From NCBI GenBank assembly GCA_036322835.1, contig AP027304.1:3658001-3722000 (forward strand): a stretch of 64,000 bases of DNA, given 5' to 3'. Under the pieces are notes generated by a model that saw nothing but the letters and a program-made list of their open reading frames with translations, was not told the origin of the DNA and did not search any database. The first letter of the stretch is position 1; each line of letters begins with the position of its first letter. The position numbers and the translations under genes were made by a program. Of the stretch, positions 53,617 through 63,136 are shown one piece after another. Source of the stretch: Tenuifilaceae bacterium CYCD. GTDB lineage: Bacteria; Bacteroidota; Bacteroidia; Bacteroidales; Tenuifilaceae.

Positions 53617-54877
53617 ACTTCAATTTTATTGTATTAATATAACTGTAAAAGTACATAATAAAACTTACTCCTGCGATTCGTTCGAGCATCGACTCAAAAA
53701 TAAAATGCAAACTTACCAATGTTATAAAGAATAGGTATAACTGCATATCAACTTTCGAAGCATATATTGGATAAAACAATATGGCTAATAATATTGCTAG
53801 TCCTACCAAACCGAACTGAAGCAAAACTTCAAGAAATTCATTATGAGTATTATACTCATTATCCTTAGCAATACTAATATTATCTCTATTGTACTGTTTT
53901 ACCAATTCGGGCTTTGCATCACCTATACCGTAACCCAAAATAGGCTTGGAACGAACTAAGTGTAGAGTTTCATCCCATATGGCAAAACGTATTTCTGTTT
54001 TTTTCAAATTATTCCAACTAAAATTCGAAAAACTTGATGCTACTCTCTCAAATCTCCCAGTCAAAAGTATTACAAAACTAACTACCAGAATAAGCGCTAC
54101 ATACATAATTGTTATCTTTGTTCTACGCGATCCAATAATGAGAGACCACACGGCATAAATAAGTAATCCTAGCAATCCGGCTCTTGATTGCAACAAAAAG
54201 ACAACAAACAGCAAAATTGATATCAATATATTTCTGACTACTTTATTCGAAATAGAATAACCATTCAACCGATCCTTATGAACAATTAAAAAAGCTGCAA
54301 ATGTTAAATATAAAGCGTAATAACTCGGATGAATAAAATGAGAGAAAAGGCTATAATTAAAATAACTGTTACCTGACAATATCAACCACCACCATTCCCT
54401 ATCTAACATGTCCGCCCAAATGGATATATTGAAATTACCTCCAGAATAAGGGTTATTAAAAGACTGTACTATTGCGTAATATACACACAACGCAATGCTG
54501 ACAAAAAGGCCCAAAAGAAAACTTTTCTCAAACCATACGCTTTTAGTATACGAAAAACCTCCACTCCCAATGAAGAGTAATGGAAAGATAATTAAAGATA
54601 ATTTTGTTTGTAAATCACTAATAACGTATTCTTTATCATTACTAAGAAATAAACTTAAGACATGCAGCGAGTAGAAGACTAAAACTAAAATGAATATTTT
54701 ACTCTTAGATGCTGTAATAATTCTACTCAGCAAATCTTCCTTCAAAAAGAAGAAAAAAACAGCACTACCAATAGCATAGTTTAATATTTTTGGATAAAGC
54801 GGAAAACAAAAAACAACAATAACCAAAATCCACTCAAAGAAAAAACCGCTTCTTAGTTTATCATATATATCACTCAT
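53588..54877 (-). CDS. O-antigen ligase (WaaL/Wzy_C-type)
   Basis: Start set at the ATG at 54877 (MSDIYDKLRSGFFFEW), 8 nt overlapping the previous gene; earlier in-frame starts are a TTG at 54916 and an ATG at 54892. 429 residues with about ten helices and a large periplasmic loop. LQSRAGLLGLLIYAVW and the final-loop motif YNTHNEFLEVLLQFGLVGL are the marks of the ligase family, with the His being essential in WaaL. It would join polymer from undecaprenyl carrier to lipid A core, or act as polymerase; a separate Wzy exists at 58105-59397. Confidence 0.8.
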   Translation of the reverse strand: MSDIYDKLRSGFFFEWILVIVVFCFPLYPKILNYAIGSAVFFFFLKEDLLSRIITASKSKIFILVLVFYSLHVLSLFLSNDKEYVISDLQTKLSLIIFPLLFIGSGGFSYTKSVWFEKSFLLGLFVSIALCVYYAIVQSFNNPYSGGNFNISIWADMLDREWWWLILSGNSYFNYSLFSHFIHPSYYALYLTFAAFLIVHKDRLNGYSISNKVVRNILISILLFVVFLLQSRAGLLGLLIYAVWSLIIGSRRTKITIMYVALILVVSFVILLTGRFERVASSFSNFSWNNLKKTEIRFAIWDETLHLVRSKPILGYGIGDAKPELVKQYNRDNISIAKDNEYNTHNEFLEVLLQFGLVGLAILLAILFYPIYASKVDMQLYLFFITLVSLHFIFESMLERIAGVSFIMYFYSYINTIKLKYDTIFTAKN

Positions 54878-56027
54878 TATCAATAAAATCATCAATATTA
54901 TTCTTGATAAAATCAATTACTCGCTCAATGTCTTCAATGTCAGTTGGAAGATTCAACAAATGATTTGCCAAAAATACAGCGTTGGGAATACTCTTCTCAT
55001 CAAGCATCCAAGAATCAAATGGAGCAACAGCAGGGTGCAAGGGAGAAACAAACCAATCGCCCAATTTTATATGCCTTTTCTCTGCTTTCTTCAAAAATTC
55101 GTCTCTATCTTTTACCAGAACAGGATACTTTAAAAAAGAATGGTTATTGTGCAACGAATTATCAACATGAAACTTTCCACAAGAACCTAATAATTCTGTA
55201 TATTTCAATGCATTGTTTTTTCTAATTTCAATGTTTGATTTTAATCTCTTAAGACTTCTAACTCCTTCTCTAATTTGAACATTTGATGAAGATTTAAAAT
55301 ACCCCTTAGGCATTGAGGTTCCAATAATTTCTTGGCCACTTGATGATCCAATTACTACACCTAATTTACTTAACCATCTATATAGATAAAGAAGAACCCA
55401 GTAAGTTCTATCAGTCAACAAATATTTATAAAGTAATTGTAGTATTCGAAGTTCAATATTCTCAATAAATGTTGGACTAACTAACCCTTCATTAACCTTT
55501 TCCAGCTTAGTCGCTAAATCATTATTCGATACGATACAGAATCCCCCAATGCCGGTAGAGAATGGCTTATTCCATTGAGTAGAGTAAATTGCTGCATCAC
55601 AATATGTACCATTTGGTTTTCCATTATAAGTTCCACCAAACCCATGAGTACAATCCTCTATAGTAATAATTCCTCTACCTTTAGCCCAACTTGATATTCT
55701 ATCAACATCTGAAGATAAACCAAAAGTATTCTGCACGATAATAACTTTAGTATTTTCAGTTACAGAACTTACTATTGATTCAAAGCTAGCATTACATGTT
55801 TTTAGGGAAACATCTACATAAATAGGTGTTGCATTAAGGTAACGAATAGCATTTGGAACCACAACGCAGGTTAACCCGGGTAAAACAACCTCATCATTCT
55901 CTTTCACTCCTATTGCCTTAAGCAAAGCATATAGAGCAACCCGACCCTTCCAATAAAAGAAAATTGAGCGATTACCTAAAGGAATAAACTTTGATATTTC
56001 TTTCTCATATAGTTTTTTGTCATTCAT
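54870..56027 (-). CDS. Second DegT/DnrJ-family aminotransferase
   Basis: 385 residues. The fold-type-I pattern is clear: DEVVLPGLTCVVVPNAIRYLNATPIYVDV, IEDCTHGFGGTYNGKPNGTYCDAAIYSTQWNKPFSTGIGG in pattern with Lys in QWNKPFS as the PLP residue. It is more divergent than the enzyme at 52399. Likely role: transamination of another keto-sugar for the repeat unit; some relatives have lost catalysis, but the Lys is present here. A 95-nt gap separates it from the glycosyltransferase gene upstream. Confidence 0.8.
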   Translation of the reverse strand: MNDKKLYEKEISKFIPLGNRSIFFYWKGRVALYALLKAIGVKENDEVVLPGLTCVVVPNAIRYLNATPIYVDVSLKTCNASFESIVSSVTENTKVIIVQNTFGLSSDVDRISSWAKGRGIITIEDCTHGFGGTYNGKPNGTYCDAAIYSTQWNKPFSTGIGGFCIVSNNDLATKLEKVNEGLVSPTFIENIELRILQLLYKYLLTDRTYWVLLYLYRWLSKLGVVIGSSSGQEIIGTSMPKGYFKSSSNVQIREGVRSLKRLKSNIEIRKNNALKYTELLGSCGKFHVDNSLHNNHSFLKYPVLVKDRDEFLKKAEKRHIKLGDWFVSPLHPAVAPFDSWMLDEKSIPNAVFLANHLLNLPTDIEDIERVIDFIKNNIDDFIDNE

Positions 56028-56122
56028 AATAACCTATATATTTTGATTAAAAATATCAAAGTGCTCTTCCTTATCTTTCAAATACGAAGAAAATATATTC
56101 AAACTACATTCAGTCATAAAAA

Positions 56123-57115
56123 CTAAAATCTCAATTTGTCAAATCTAAATAATCCAAATAATGAACCCAAACCGTAAGAGAAATGCAGCGTCATAAATGC
56201 ACCAAACAAATACCAAAAGCTATTATCCTTTTTTAACATTTTGAAAGATATCATCGTTATAAAAACTAGGTAGATAATCAAAAATACAATTGATAATAAA
56301 ATCATTGGCCCATAAAAAAATAATGATACAACTACAGGTAGAGTTAATGATAAGATAAAAGCTAAAGGTACGTAGTGTCGAATAGAAAGTGATTTAAAAT
56401 CCTTTGTAATATAAACCGTTAAAACATTCCAATACCCGTTACCATAATTATTTTTTGCTAACTCAGAAAAAACTTCTCTAGCATAGTAAACACATCGAAC
56501 GTGAGAAACCAAAATTATTTTAAATCTTTCCTTAGCAATTCGTTTCGATAATTCAATATCATGATTACGAATTAAAGCCTCATTATAACCACCGATATTA
56601 TTAAAAACTTCTTTTCGATATATTCCAAAAGGAACGGTATCAACTTCTAATATCGCCTCTTTTTCTGTTCTAAACGAGGAATTACCTACTCCAAACTTAT
56701 TACTTAAAACTGCTATAATCGAATTAGATTTGGGATTTGAATTTTTGACCTTTGTTTCGAGCGCCCCCCCAACCACATTGCAATTGTATAAATGCTGATA
56801 ATTCAACAACTCAGATATATAATTGGGTGGAAATTTCGAATGGGCTCCTGCAATCATAATAAAATTTCCTTTTGCAGCCTTAATTCCAATATTTAACGAT
56901 ATAGGTGTAACTTTTTTAGGATTTGATAAAATTCGAATATTTGAAAACCTACTATTTAGATCATTAATTATATTTAATGTTCCATCAAAACTACCACCGT
57001 CAACAATAATTATTTCAATATTTTTATACTCTCCATCATTCAATGAGTATATACATCCCTCAATATATAGTTCTTCGTTAAAACATGGAATAACAACTGA
57101 TACTAAATCTGTCAT
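56123..57115 (-). CDS. Family 2 glycosyltransferase
   Basis: 330 residues. GT-A fold N-terminal domain with VSVVIPCFNEELYIEGCIYSL, IIIVDGGSFDGT, AAKGNFIMIAGAHSKFPPNY and DTVPFGIYRKEVFNNIGGYNEALIRNHDIELS in pattern; then two to three C-terminal membrane helices (about 245-315). It resembles succinoglycan-type GT2 enzymes, ExoA in particular. It adds one sugar of the repeat unit at the inner membrane; donor unknown. Confidence 0.88.
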   Translation of the reverse strand: MTDLVSVVIPCFNEELYIEGCIYSLNDGEYKNIEIIIVDGGSFDGTLNIINDLNSRFSNIRILSNPKKVTPISLNIGIKAAKGNFIMIAGAHSKFPPNYISELLNYQHLYNCNVVGGALETKVKNSNPKSNSIIAVLSNKFGVGNSSFRTEKEAILEVDTVPFGIYRKEVFNNIGGYNEALIRNHDIELSKRIAKERFKIILVSHVRCVYYAREVFSELAKNNYGNGYWNVLTVYITKDFKSLSIRHYVPLAFILSLTLPVVVSLFFYGPMILLSIVFLIIYLVFITMISFKMLKKDNSFWYLFGAFMTLHFSYGLGSLFGLFRFDKLRF

Positions 57116-57145
57116 TTGTGAATTATAATAAACTATATCAATGAA

Positions 57146-58129
57146 TTAAATCTCAAAATCTCTATATATAGCAATTAACTCATCGCTTATTGAATCTAAA
57201 TCCATGAATTCAACAAAATGCCGAAGTTCCTTCGGTCTCGTTCTATTACAATAGACCTTCTCAAGACCAACAAATAAAGATTCAGGGAAATCCTCACACA
57301 CAAAACATGTATCTGAAGAATTTGCAATCTGGCATAAATCGCTAACATCCGTACTTACAAAAGGTACATTACAGGCAAGTCCCTCCTTTATTATATTTGG
57401 CCACCCTTCGTGTGTTGATGTTAACAGTATAACATCAACGCTATTGATAAATTCGTTTACCCTATCATGATCCACCCCTGTCATCAAAACCAATTCTGAA
57501 TTGGGATACTTACAATGAAATAAACTAAATGCCGATACAGCAAGGTCATATCGTTTTACTGGATTTGTTTTATCTACTGTTGAAAACAATACTCTAAATT
57601 TATCACTAACAACATGTTCTTGTGGATAAAACCTATTTAAATCTATACCATCAGGAATTACTGTAATCTTACTATTAGAAGCAAAACTTAGTACATCGGC
57701 CTTCATCCTCTCTGACATAACGATGATTTGATCAAACTTTGTCAAACTCCACCTTGAAAGTTTACAGCCTAACCAAATATGAAACTTTCCAATTAAACTA
57801 TTGGCAGGAGACTTATACCAATCAGATCCTCTCAAGCTTAAAATTCTTGTTTTGCCAAATAAGGATACAAAAAAGCCTGTTCCAGAACCATACTGAGCAT
57901 GAATTATATCATAACCTCTCAATAATTTTCTATACTTAAATATTTTGGCAATAAATAAAAAAGGTTTAGTTATAGAGCCTATGTTAATCAAGTCAATCGC
58001 AATATCACTATTAGAGTTTTGATATGCAGCATACAACTGATACATAAAAACACCAGAAGCTGAATTTAAACTTCTATCGTAATTGTGAACCCAAGCAACC
58101 CTAGTTATACTATCTTTTTTGCTTTCCAT
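57146..58129 (-). CDS. GT4-family glycosyltransferase
   Basis: Start set at the ATG at 58129 (MESKKDSITRVAWVHNY); the longer frame starts at TTG. 327 residues, GT-B fold: IIHAQYGSGTGFFVS, ISLRGSDWY-like LRGSDWYKSP, VIPDGIDLNRFYPQE, STVDKTNPVKRYDLAVSAF, and LTSTHEGWPNIIKEGLACNVPFVSTDV in pattern, the GT4 nucleotide-sugar site. It overlaps the Wzy gene by 25 nt. Confidence 0.88.
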   Translation of the reverse strand: MESKKDSITRVAWVHNYDRSLNSASGVFMYQLYAAYQNSNSDIAIDLINIGSITKPFLFIAKIFKYRKLLRGYDIIHAQYGSGTGFFVSLFGKTRILSLRGSDWYKSPANSLIGKFHIWLGCKLSRWSLTKFDQIIVMSERMKADVLSFASNSKITVIPDGIDLNRFYPQEHVVSDKFRVLFSTVDKTNPVKRYDLAVSAFSLFHCKYPNSELVLMTGVDHDRVNEFINSVDVILLTSTHEGWPNIIKEGLACNVPFVSTDVSDLCQIANSSDTCFVCEDFPESLFVGLEKVYCNRTRPKELRHFVEFMDLDSISDELIAIYRDFEI

Positions 58130-59397
58130 TTTTCCCAAATAATAATTGAAAAGTAAGATAAATAGTAACAAGACAAAATTGGCAAAACAAACCTCAAATA
58201 GGTCGAAGGAAGATTAAACGGCCCCCTATGCATTATTGCAATACTATACGACATCCATATAAAAAAAACAAAAGAGGATATCGGCTCTCGAAATATCCAT
58301 TGGAATAATTTTCCCATTAAACCAATAAGTAAGCCAATAACAAAATATTGAATTAAAGCACCTGCAACGCCAAAATTTATATATGCTTCTGTCAACAAAC
58401 TAAACCCTAAACCTTGTCCTGGTTGACAATTTTTGATTTTCTCCTTTGCAAATTTCTCGGATAGATCCAACGGACGATTTGGCCAGATCGACTTAGGTAT
58501 CCATCCGATAAACCCCCAATAGTAGGTAGACCCCAACTTCAACTCGATATTGGGATCATCAATTGCCTCGACAAGAGATTCCATCGGACCTGCAGCATCA
58601 GAATAAATATAAAGTCCATTCATTTTTAACCGATTCAAAAATGCACTTGGATGATCGGCACGGTAAACAGAAAAGAAAAGGGTAGATAATGGAATTAAAA
58701 ATGTCGCAAGAAAAAAAACAAGAAAATATACTCTAACTTTTTGGAGTTTTAGTCTAGTTAGTCCATAAAAGAAAGGGATACCCCACCCCAATACAGCAAT
58801 TAAAAGAGGATCTTTATCACTTGTAAGAAATCCAAAAAAGATAAGTATAAAAGTTAGTATAAATGCTACTAATTTCCTTTTCATATTACCAATCCCATAA
58901 ATTGAGATAAAAAAGGCTAAACAGTAAAAAAGCATTTCTTTAAGGTAAGCATATAATGGATTGATATAAGTCTCCAAAGCATTGCCAGCATATGAACTAG
59001 CCGAGGTTAATAATGATTCATGAAATAACCCAAAAAGTAGAATTATAAAGATTAAACCCACTATTAATATTGATAATTTAAATTTATTAAATGCACTACC
59101 CATTTCAGGATATATTTCATTAACCCTGAAACCCGATAGAAGATAGCCTATAGAGAATCCCACAATTGAAAGAATTCCCATTGAAAAGATAATTAACTGT
59201 GTTCTTTCATTTATTACCAATCCATATGCGCCTAGGGAAGAACCTCTTATTAACATCTCGATAGGGATACCAATATAATAAACAGTAGCAAATAATGCGA
59301 AAAGAAATATCACTTTTACCGAATTCTCCATCCGTATAGAGTATCCAATGGCATTATATAAAACGAAAAAATATATAATTAAAACGAGATATATCAT
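58105..59397 (-). CDS. O-antigen polymerase (Wzy-type)
   Basis: 430 residues with about eleven hydrophobic segments and a large central loop (about 245-320: FFSVYRADHPSAFLNRL, LGSTYYWGFIGWIPKSIWPNRP). This layout matches oligosaccharide repeat-unit polymerases, which are poorly conserved in sequence; position between a GT gene and the flippase gene supports it. It would polymerise undecaprenyl-linked repeat units in the periplasm. ATGA overlap with the flippase gene. Confidence 0.75.
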   Translation of the reverse strand: MIYLVLIIYFFVLYNAIGYSIRMENSVKVIFLFALFATVYYIGIPIEMLIRGSSLGAYGLVINERTQLIIFSMGILSIVGFSIGYLLSGFRVNEIYPEMGSAFNKFKLSILIVGLIFIILLFGLFHESLLTSASSYAGNALETYINPLYAYLKEMLFYCLAFFISIYGIGNMKRKLVAFILTFILIFFGFLTSDKDPLLIAVLGWGIPFFYGLTRLKLQKVRVYFLVFFLATFLIPLSTLFFSVYRADHPSAFLNRLKMNGLYIYSDAAGPMESLVEAIDDPNIELKLGSTYYWGFIGWIPKSIWPNRPLDLSEKFAKEKIKNCQPGQGLGFSLLTEAYINFGVAGALIQYFVIGLLIGLMGKLFQWIFREPISSFVFFIWMSYSIAIMHRGPFNLPSTYLRFVLPILSCYYLSYFSIIIWEKWKAKKIV

Positions 59398-60671
59398 ATC
59401 TTTAATATTTTAAATGATAAAAACAAACTCAATGCTGCTAGTACTATATATGCTGTAATATTTCCTAAAATGAGCATTATTGGGTTAGCCATTTGAACTC
59501 CAAAAATAGCAAAAACGAGCATAATAATTAATGCAATAAAAATAAAATAGACATTGTAAGGCCTTATATATGCAGAATCTATAAGACTTCGAAGTATCGT
59601 AAATATAACTAAACCAGGTAAAGCCCAAAACATCTGAAAAAGTATTTGAGTATATTTCATAAATTCCTGATCAAAGAAAATGGATAGAAAATCGTCAAGG
59701 AAAAGGTATAATAGTAACAATGCTAAAATAGAATAGCCCAACCCCAAAATTAGCAAGTAGCGCATTTCTCGCCTTAGCGTTGATTTTGACTTGATAAGCA
59801 ACGAGGCCGACCGCGAGAGCGTTACAAATGATACTGCCGTTGCAGGTAGGTTAAAGAGGAATAATAATGACAACCCAAAACTATATAAACCAGCAAGTTT
59901 CATGTTGTAATATTTGCCTGCAAAGTATGCTGGAAGAAAAATAAGCATGGCATAGAATATATCACCAGGTACACGACGTAAACCATAACCCAAGAACTCC
60001 TTAATTTCATTAACTAGTGAAGGCCATCTATCCCAATATAATTTGTGACTTTTAACTATAACAATAATCAACACAATATTCAGAATGCCCACCAGGATGC
60101 TTATCATATAAAAAATTGAAATGAGGTTATTGAACAATAAAAAAGCACTTAATGGTAAAACGGATTGAACTAAAACATCAATAAAACCAGCCATCGTTGC
60201 ATTAATCTTTCCTCGATAATAAGAATGGATACAAGCCGCGACATTTATACTTATCAAGTAAATCGAAAGCGCAATATTTAGATGCTTGGTAATTACAGTG
60301 TTTTCGCCCCAGATCAACTGCGTGAACCATTGATTACAAATTATATTGAGTAATAACCATATAAGTGCAGCAAGAGTCAAAACAAACAACGAAATCATAA
60401 AAAAATGACCAATTTTTTTCTCATCATTACTATAATGACCAATAGCGCGAGGTAATGATATACCAATTCCAAGGAGTAGCACCGGAGATAAAAAGGATAT
60501 AACCCGACGGGCAAAAGAATAATAGTAGAACGATTCTTCTCCGATATTTAGATAAACCCGTCGGAAAAAGTAAAAATTTACTAGAGCCCCTAAAATCGAA
60601 AAAAAGAAAGTAATCAAATATTGCCGAAGGGTATTGGAATCAAAACTTAAGAACAATTTATAGTTTATCAC
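59394..60671 (-). CDS. Polysaccharide flippase (Wzx-type, MATE/MOP superfamily)
   Basis: 425 residues with twelve or so helices. The start is GTG at 60671 (MINYKLFLSFDSNTLRQYL); no better ATG is seen. Typical MOP pattern: a first helix pair with FFFSILGALVNFYFFRRVYLN, the loop FAGKYYNMKLAGLYSFGLSLLFLFNLPATA in pattern, and SRSASLLIKS. It moves lipid-linked repeat units across the inner membrane for Wzy. The locus therefore uses a Wzx/Wzy pathway. Confidence 0.8.
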   Translation of the reverse strand: MINYKLFLSFDSNTLRQYLITFFFSILGALVNFYFFRRVYLNIGEESFYYYSFARRVISFLSPVLLLGIGISLPRAIGHYSNDEKKIGHFFMISLFVLTLAALIWLLLNIICNQWFTQLIWGENTVITKHLNIALSIYLISINVAACIHSYYRGKINATMAGFIDVLVQSVLPLSAFLLFNNLISIFYMISILVGILNIVLIIVIVKSHKLYWDRWPSLVNEIKEFLGYGLRRVPGDIFYAMLIFLPAYFAGKYYNMKLAGLYSFGLSLLFLFNLPATAVSFVTLSRSASLLIKSKSTLRREMRYLLILGLGYSILALLLLYLFLDDFLSIFFDQEFMKYTQILFQMFWALPGLVIFTILRSLIDSAYIRPYNVYFIFIALIIMLVFAIFGVQMANPIMLILGNITAYIVLAALSLFLSFKILKI

Positions 60672-60750
60672 GGATACTCCAATTAAGATAAAGCTTTATT
60701 AAAAAAATAATTTCATTTTCTCCATTAATTATCTTACTTCTGGCTGCTAA

Positions 60751-61737
60751 TCATCCTTTAAGGAAAGGCTTTCGTTGGCCAATAAGTTTATCTATAGCAT
60801 AAAGAAAAAGAATATTCACCACTAGCATCGGTCCTAATAGTTGTTTATGCTTTAACGATAGCAAAACCAATAACAATATCACTATATTTATTCCAATTGA
60901 ATAAAACAATGTTTTCTGATGACTAAATCCAGCCTGAACAATACGCTGATAGGCATGTTTTCGATGCGCAACCATCAATTGCTCCTTATTTCGGAAACGA
61001 CGGAAAAGGGTTAACGTAGCATCAAACCAGAAAAGTGAAGAAAGCATAACCCATACCAGCATTGAACATATATTAGTATCCTGAGAATAGATTGCAAATA
61101 TTGCGATATTAAAACCTAGTAATGTGCTTCCTACATCACCCATAAATATTTTGGCCTTAGGCCAGTTAAGAAACAAAAAACCCAATGTTGCTGATGACAG
61201 AGCCAATGCATAACCACTCTTAAAGATGAAACCAGTTACAATGGTAATAAATATAACCTCACAACTAAGATAACCATCAATACCATCAAGAAAATTAAAG
61301 AGATTAATAAACCAAATAATAGTTATAAACGCTAAAGGAGTTAAAATCCAAATATTTTCAAAAGTATAGAATCCTAAATCGATTCTTTTCATTCCCCCTA
61401 AAAAGAAAAGGGCTAATCCTGCTGAGATTAACTGTGCAACAAGACGAATCTTGGGAGAAATATTCCAAACATCGTCTATAATTCCAGCAATAACAAGAAT
61501 GGCACCACTCAATAAGGCATAAAATAGTGATGAAGAGATTGAATCGCCAATGAAAAACATATAACCAATAGCTGCAAACCATGCTCCCGCAACAGCAATT
61601 CCTCCACCACGAGGAGTAGGTATTGTATGAGAACTACGTGCATTAGGAATATCCATTATTTTGGCACGAATAGCAAACTTGAGGTAAATCCATACACCAA
61701 TAAATGAAATAATAATTAAAGTTAGATAAAAATACAT
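60751..61737 (-). CDS. WecA/MraY-like undecaprenyl-phosphate sugar-1-phosphate transferase (GT4 lipid carrier)
   Basis: 328 residues with about ten helices. Cytoplasmic-loop motifs are clear: SHTIPTPRGGGIAVAG, AGIIDDVWNISPKIRLV (metal-binding Asp-Asp), NLFNFLDGIDGYL, KIFMGDVGSTLLGF and the C-terminal VAHRKHAYQR His motif. It starts a polysaccharide chain by moving a HexNAc-1-phosphate to undecaprenyl phosphate. WbpL-like enzymes of this type use FucNAc or QuiNAc made by reductases such as the product of the gene at 63137. It is the first gene of the tight minus-strand run. Confidence 0.9.
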   Translation of the reverse strand: MYFYLTLIIISFIGVWIYLKFAIRAKIMDIPNARSSHTIPTPRGGGIAVAGAWFAAIGYMFFIGDSISSSLFYALLSGAILVIAGIIDDVWNISPKIRLVAQLISAGLALFFLGGMKRIDLGFYTFENIWILTPLAFITIIWFINLFNFLDGIDGYLSCEVIFITIVTGFIFKSGYALALSSATLGFLFLNWPKAKIFMGDVGSTLLGFNIAIFAIYSQDTNICSMLVWVMLSSLFWFDATLTLFRRFRNKEQLMVAHRKHAYQRIVQAGFSHQKTLFYSIGINIVILLLVLLSLKHKQLLGPMLVVNILFLYAIDKLIGQRKPFLKG

Positions 61738-61875
61738 TTTATTTGATTTTTAGTTGAATCTACTGATTTCTATATCAAAGAAACAAAAAATTTAGTTTAA
61801 AAACGTTATAAATTAAAAATCAACAATTGAAATTTGAATTTTATATTAATATCTTTACCCAAAATCAGACTAGAT

Positions 61876-63114
61876 ATGAATTTCAAGCAGTTAAAACCAT
61901 ATTTTCTTATTGTAGCAATTACCTTCACGTTATCTTTTGCCTTTTTCCAAACGTTACAGTTAGGATTTGAAAAAGGCAATATGCAATTAACCATAAAGGG
62001 AAAAAATTTAGAAAGCATAAAAGTTTATTTTAGTAATAGCTACACAAAAAACACACCTTTATATATCTTTAAAGCCTATAAAAATTCGATAAGTTATACC
62101 ATACCTGATTATGCCTATGTCCAAAGTATACAGTTGACCCTTGAGAATCGCAATGATTATACAATCGAAAAAATAGAATTTACAGGGAATAATCACACTG
62201 TGAGTATTAAAAAAAATGATTTCAACTATTTCCTGAAGGTTAGTAATCGAGAATTTAATCCAAAAAAAGAAAAATTTGAATGGGTTGATAGCAGTAAAAT
62301 ATCAAATGCTCCCTTAATAATTAATAGTATTAATGTATTCGATTATCTCAAAGAGATTAGTATTAAGAGAATACCCACTGCAAAAAACATTCTATACAGC
62401 ATAATTTTAACAATATTTATTTTGGGCTTATACTACCTTTTATTTGTAATTTTCAAGCAGAAACTATCCCTAAAAATATCTATAGCACTTTTCTTTGTCC
62501 CGTTACTTGCTTTAACCATATTTTTCTCTACCTATACAAAGCCTATTGATAAAAATTTATTTGAAGAAAAAGGTATTTTTGAAGTTATTAAACCTCACAC
62601 TCCGAATAATCTGATTTATAATGGAGATTTTAAGCATGAATTGTTATTTTGGGGTTACGATTCGGATTCAACAACGCAGGAATTAGTTGATACACCATAC
62701 GGCAAGGGGATAAAAATTACCCGAGCAAATGGAAATGGAAGTTCATGGTCGCTCAGATATTATGGAAGACCAATAATTTACCACAAAGATCACACATACC
62801 AAATTAAGTTTAAATATAAAGTTATTAAAGGAACCAATATCCCATTTTATATAGGTTGGTGGATACGTAAAAATGAAAATGAATACCTTAATGCTATTTC
62901 ATTAAAAATACATACAGACCCTATAGAAGAGAACTGGTATAATGCAGAAGTTCATTATACCTTTCTCTATAATCACAAAAACTTAGTCTGTTTATTACAT
63001 TCCTTAAAGGATTATTCTGAAATATATATTACAGATGTACAAATATATGATATAACTAGAAATATTAATCAAATAGACTTTATTGATACAGAAGGTATAG
63101 GTATTTTTCCTTAA
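61876..63114 (+). CDS. Membrane-anchored protein with a C-terminal CBM-like domain, unknown function
   Basis: Start set at the ATG at 61876 (MNFKQLKPYFLIVAITF); the longer frame starts at TTG. 412 residues: one N-terminal helix, an extracytoplasmic beta region about 30-165 (lipid- or sugar-binding-like strands), two helices at about 172-220, and a C-terminal beta-sandwich whose start NLIYNGDFKHELLFWGYDSD resembles family 4/9 carbohydrate-binding modules (NGDF...W). It is on the opposite strand to its neighbours in the locus. I recognise no full-length family; sugar binding is inferred from the last domain only. Confidence 0.6.
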   Translation: MNFKQLKPYFLIVAITFTLSFAFFQTLQLGFEKGNMQLTIKGKNLESIKVYFSNSYTKNTPLYIFKAYKNSISYTIPDYAYVQSIQLTLENRNDYTIEKIEFTGNNHTVSIKKNDFNYFLKVSNREFNPKKEKFEWVDSSKISNAPLIINSINVFDYLKEISIKRIPTAKNILYSIILTIFILGLYYLLFVIFKQKLSLKISIALFFVPLLALTIFFSTYTKPIDKNLFEEKGIFEVIKPHTPNNLIYNGDFKHELLFWGYDSDSTTQELVDTPYGKGIKITRANGNGSSWSLRYYGRPIIYHKDHTYQIKFKYKVIKGTNIPFYIGWWIRKNENEYLNAISLKIHTDPIEENWYNAEVHYTFLYNHKNLVCLLHSLKDYSEIYITDVQIYDITRNINQIDFIDTEGIGIFP

Positions 63115-63136
63115 AGAATTGAAAAATTTATTAAAA

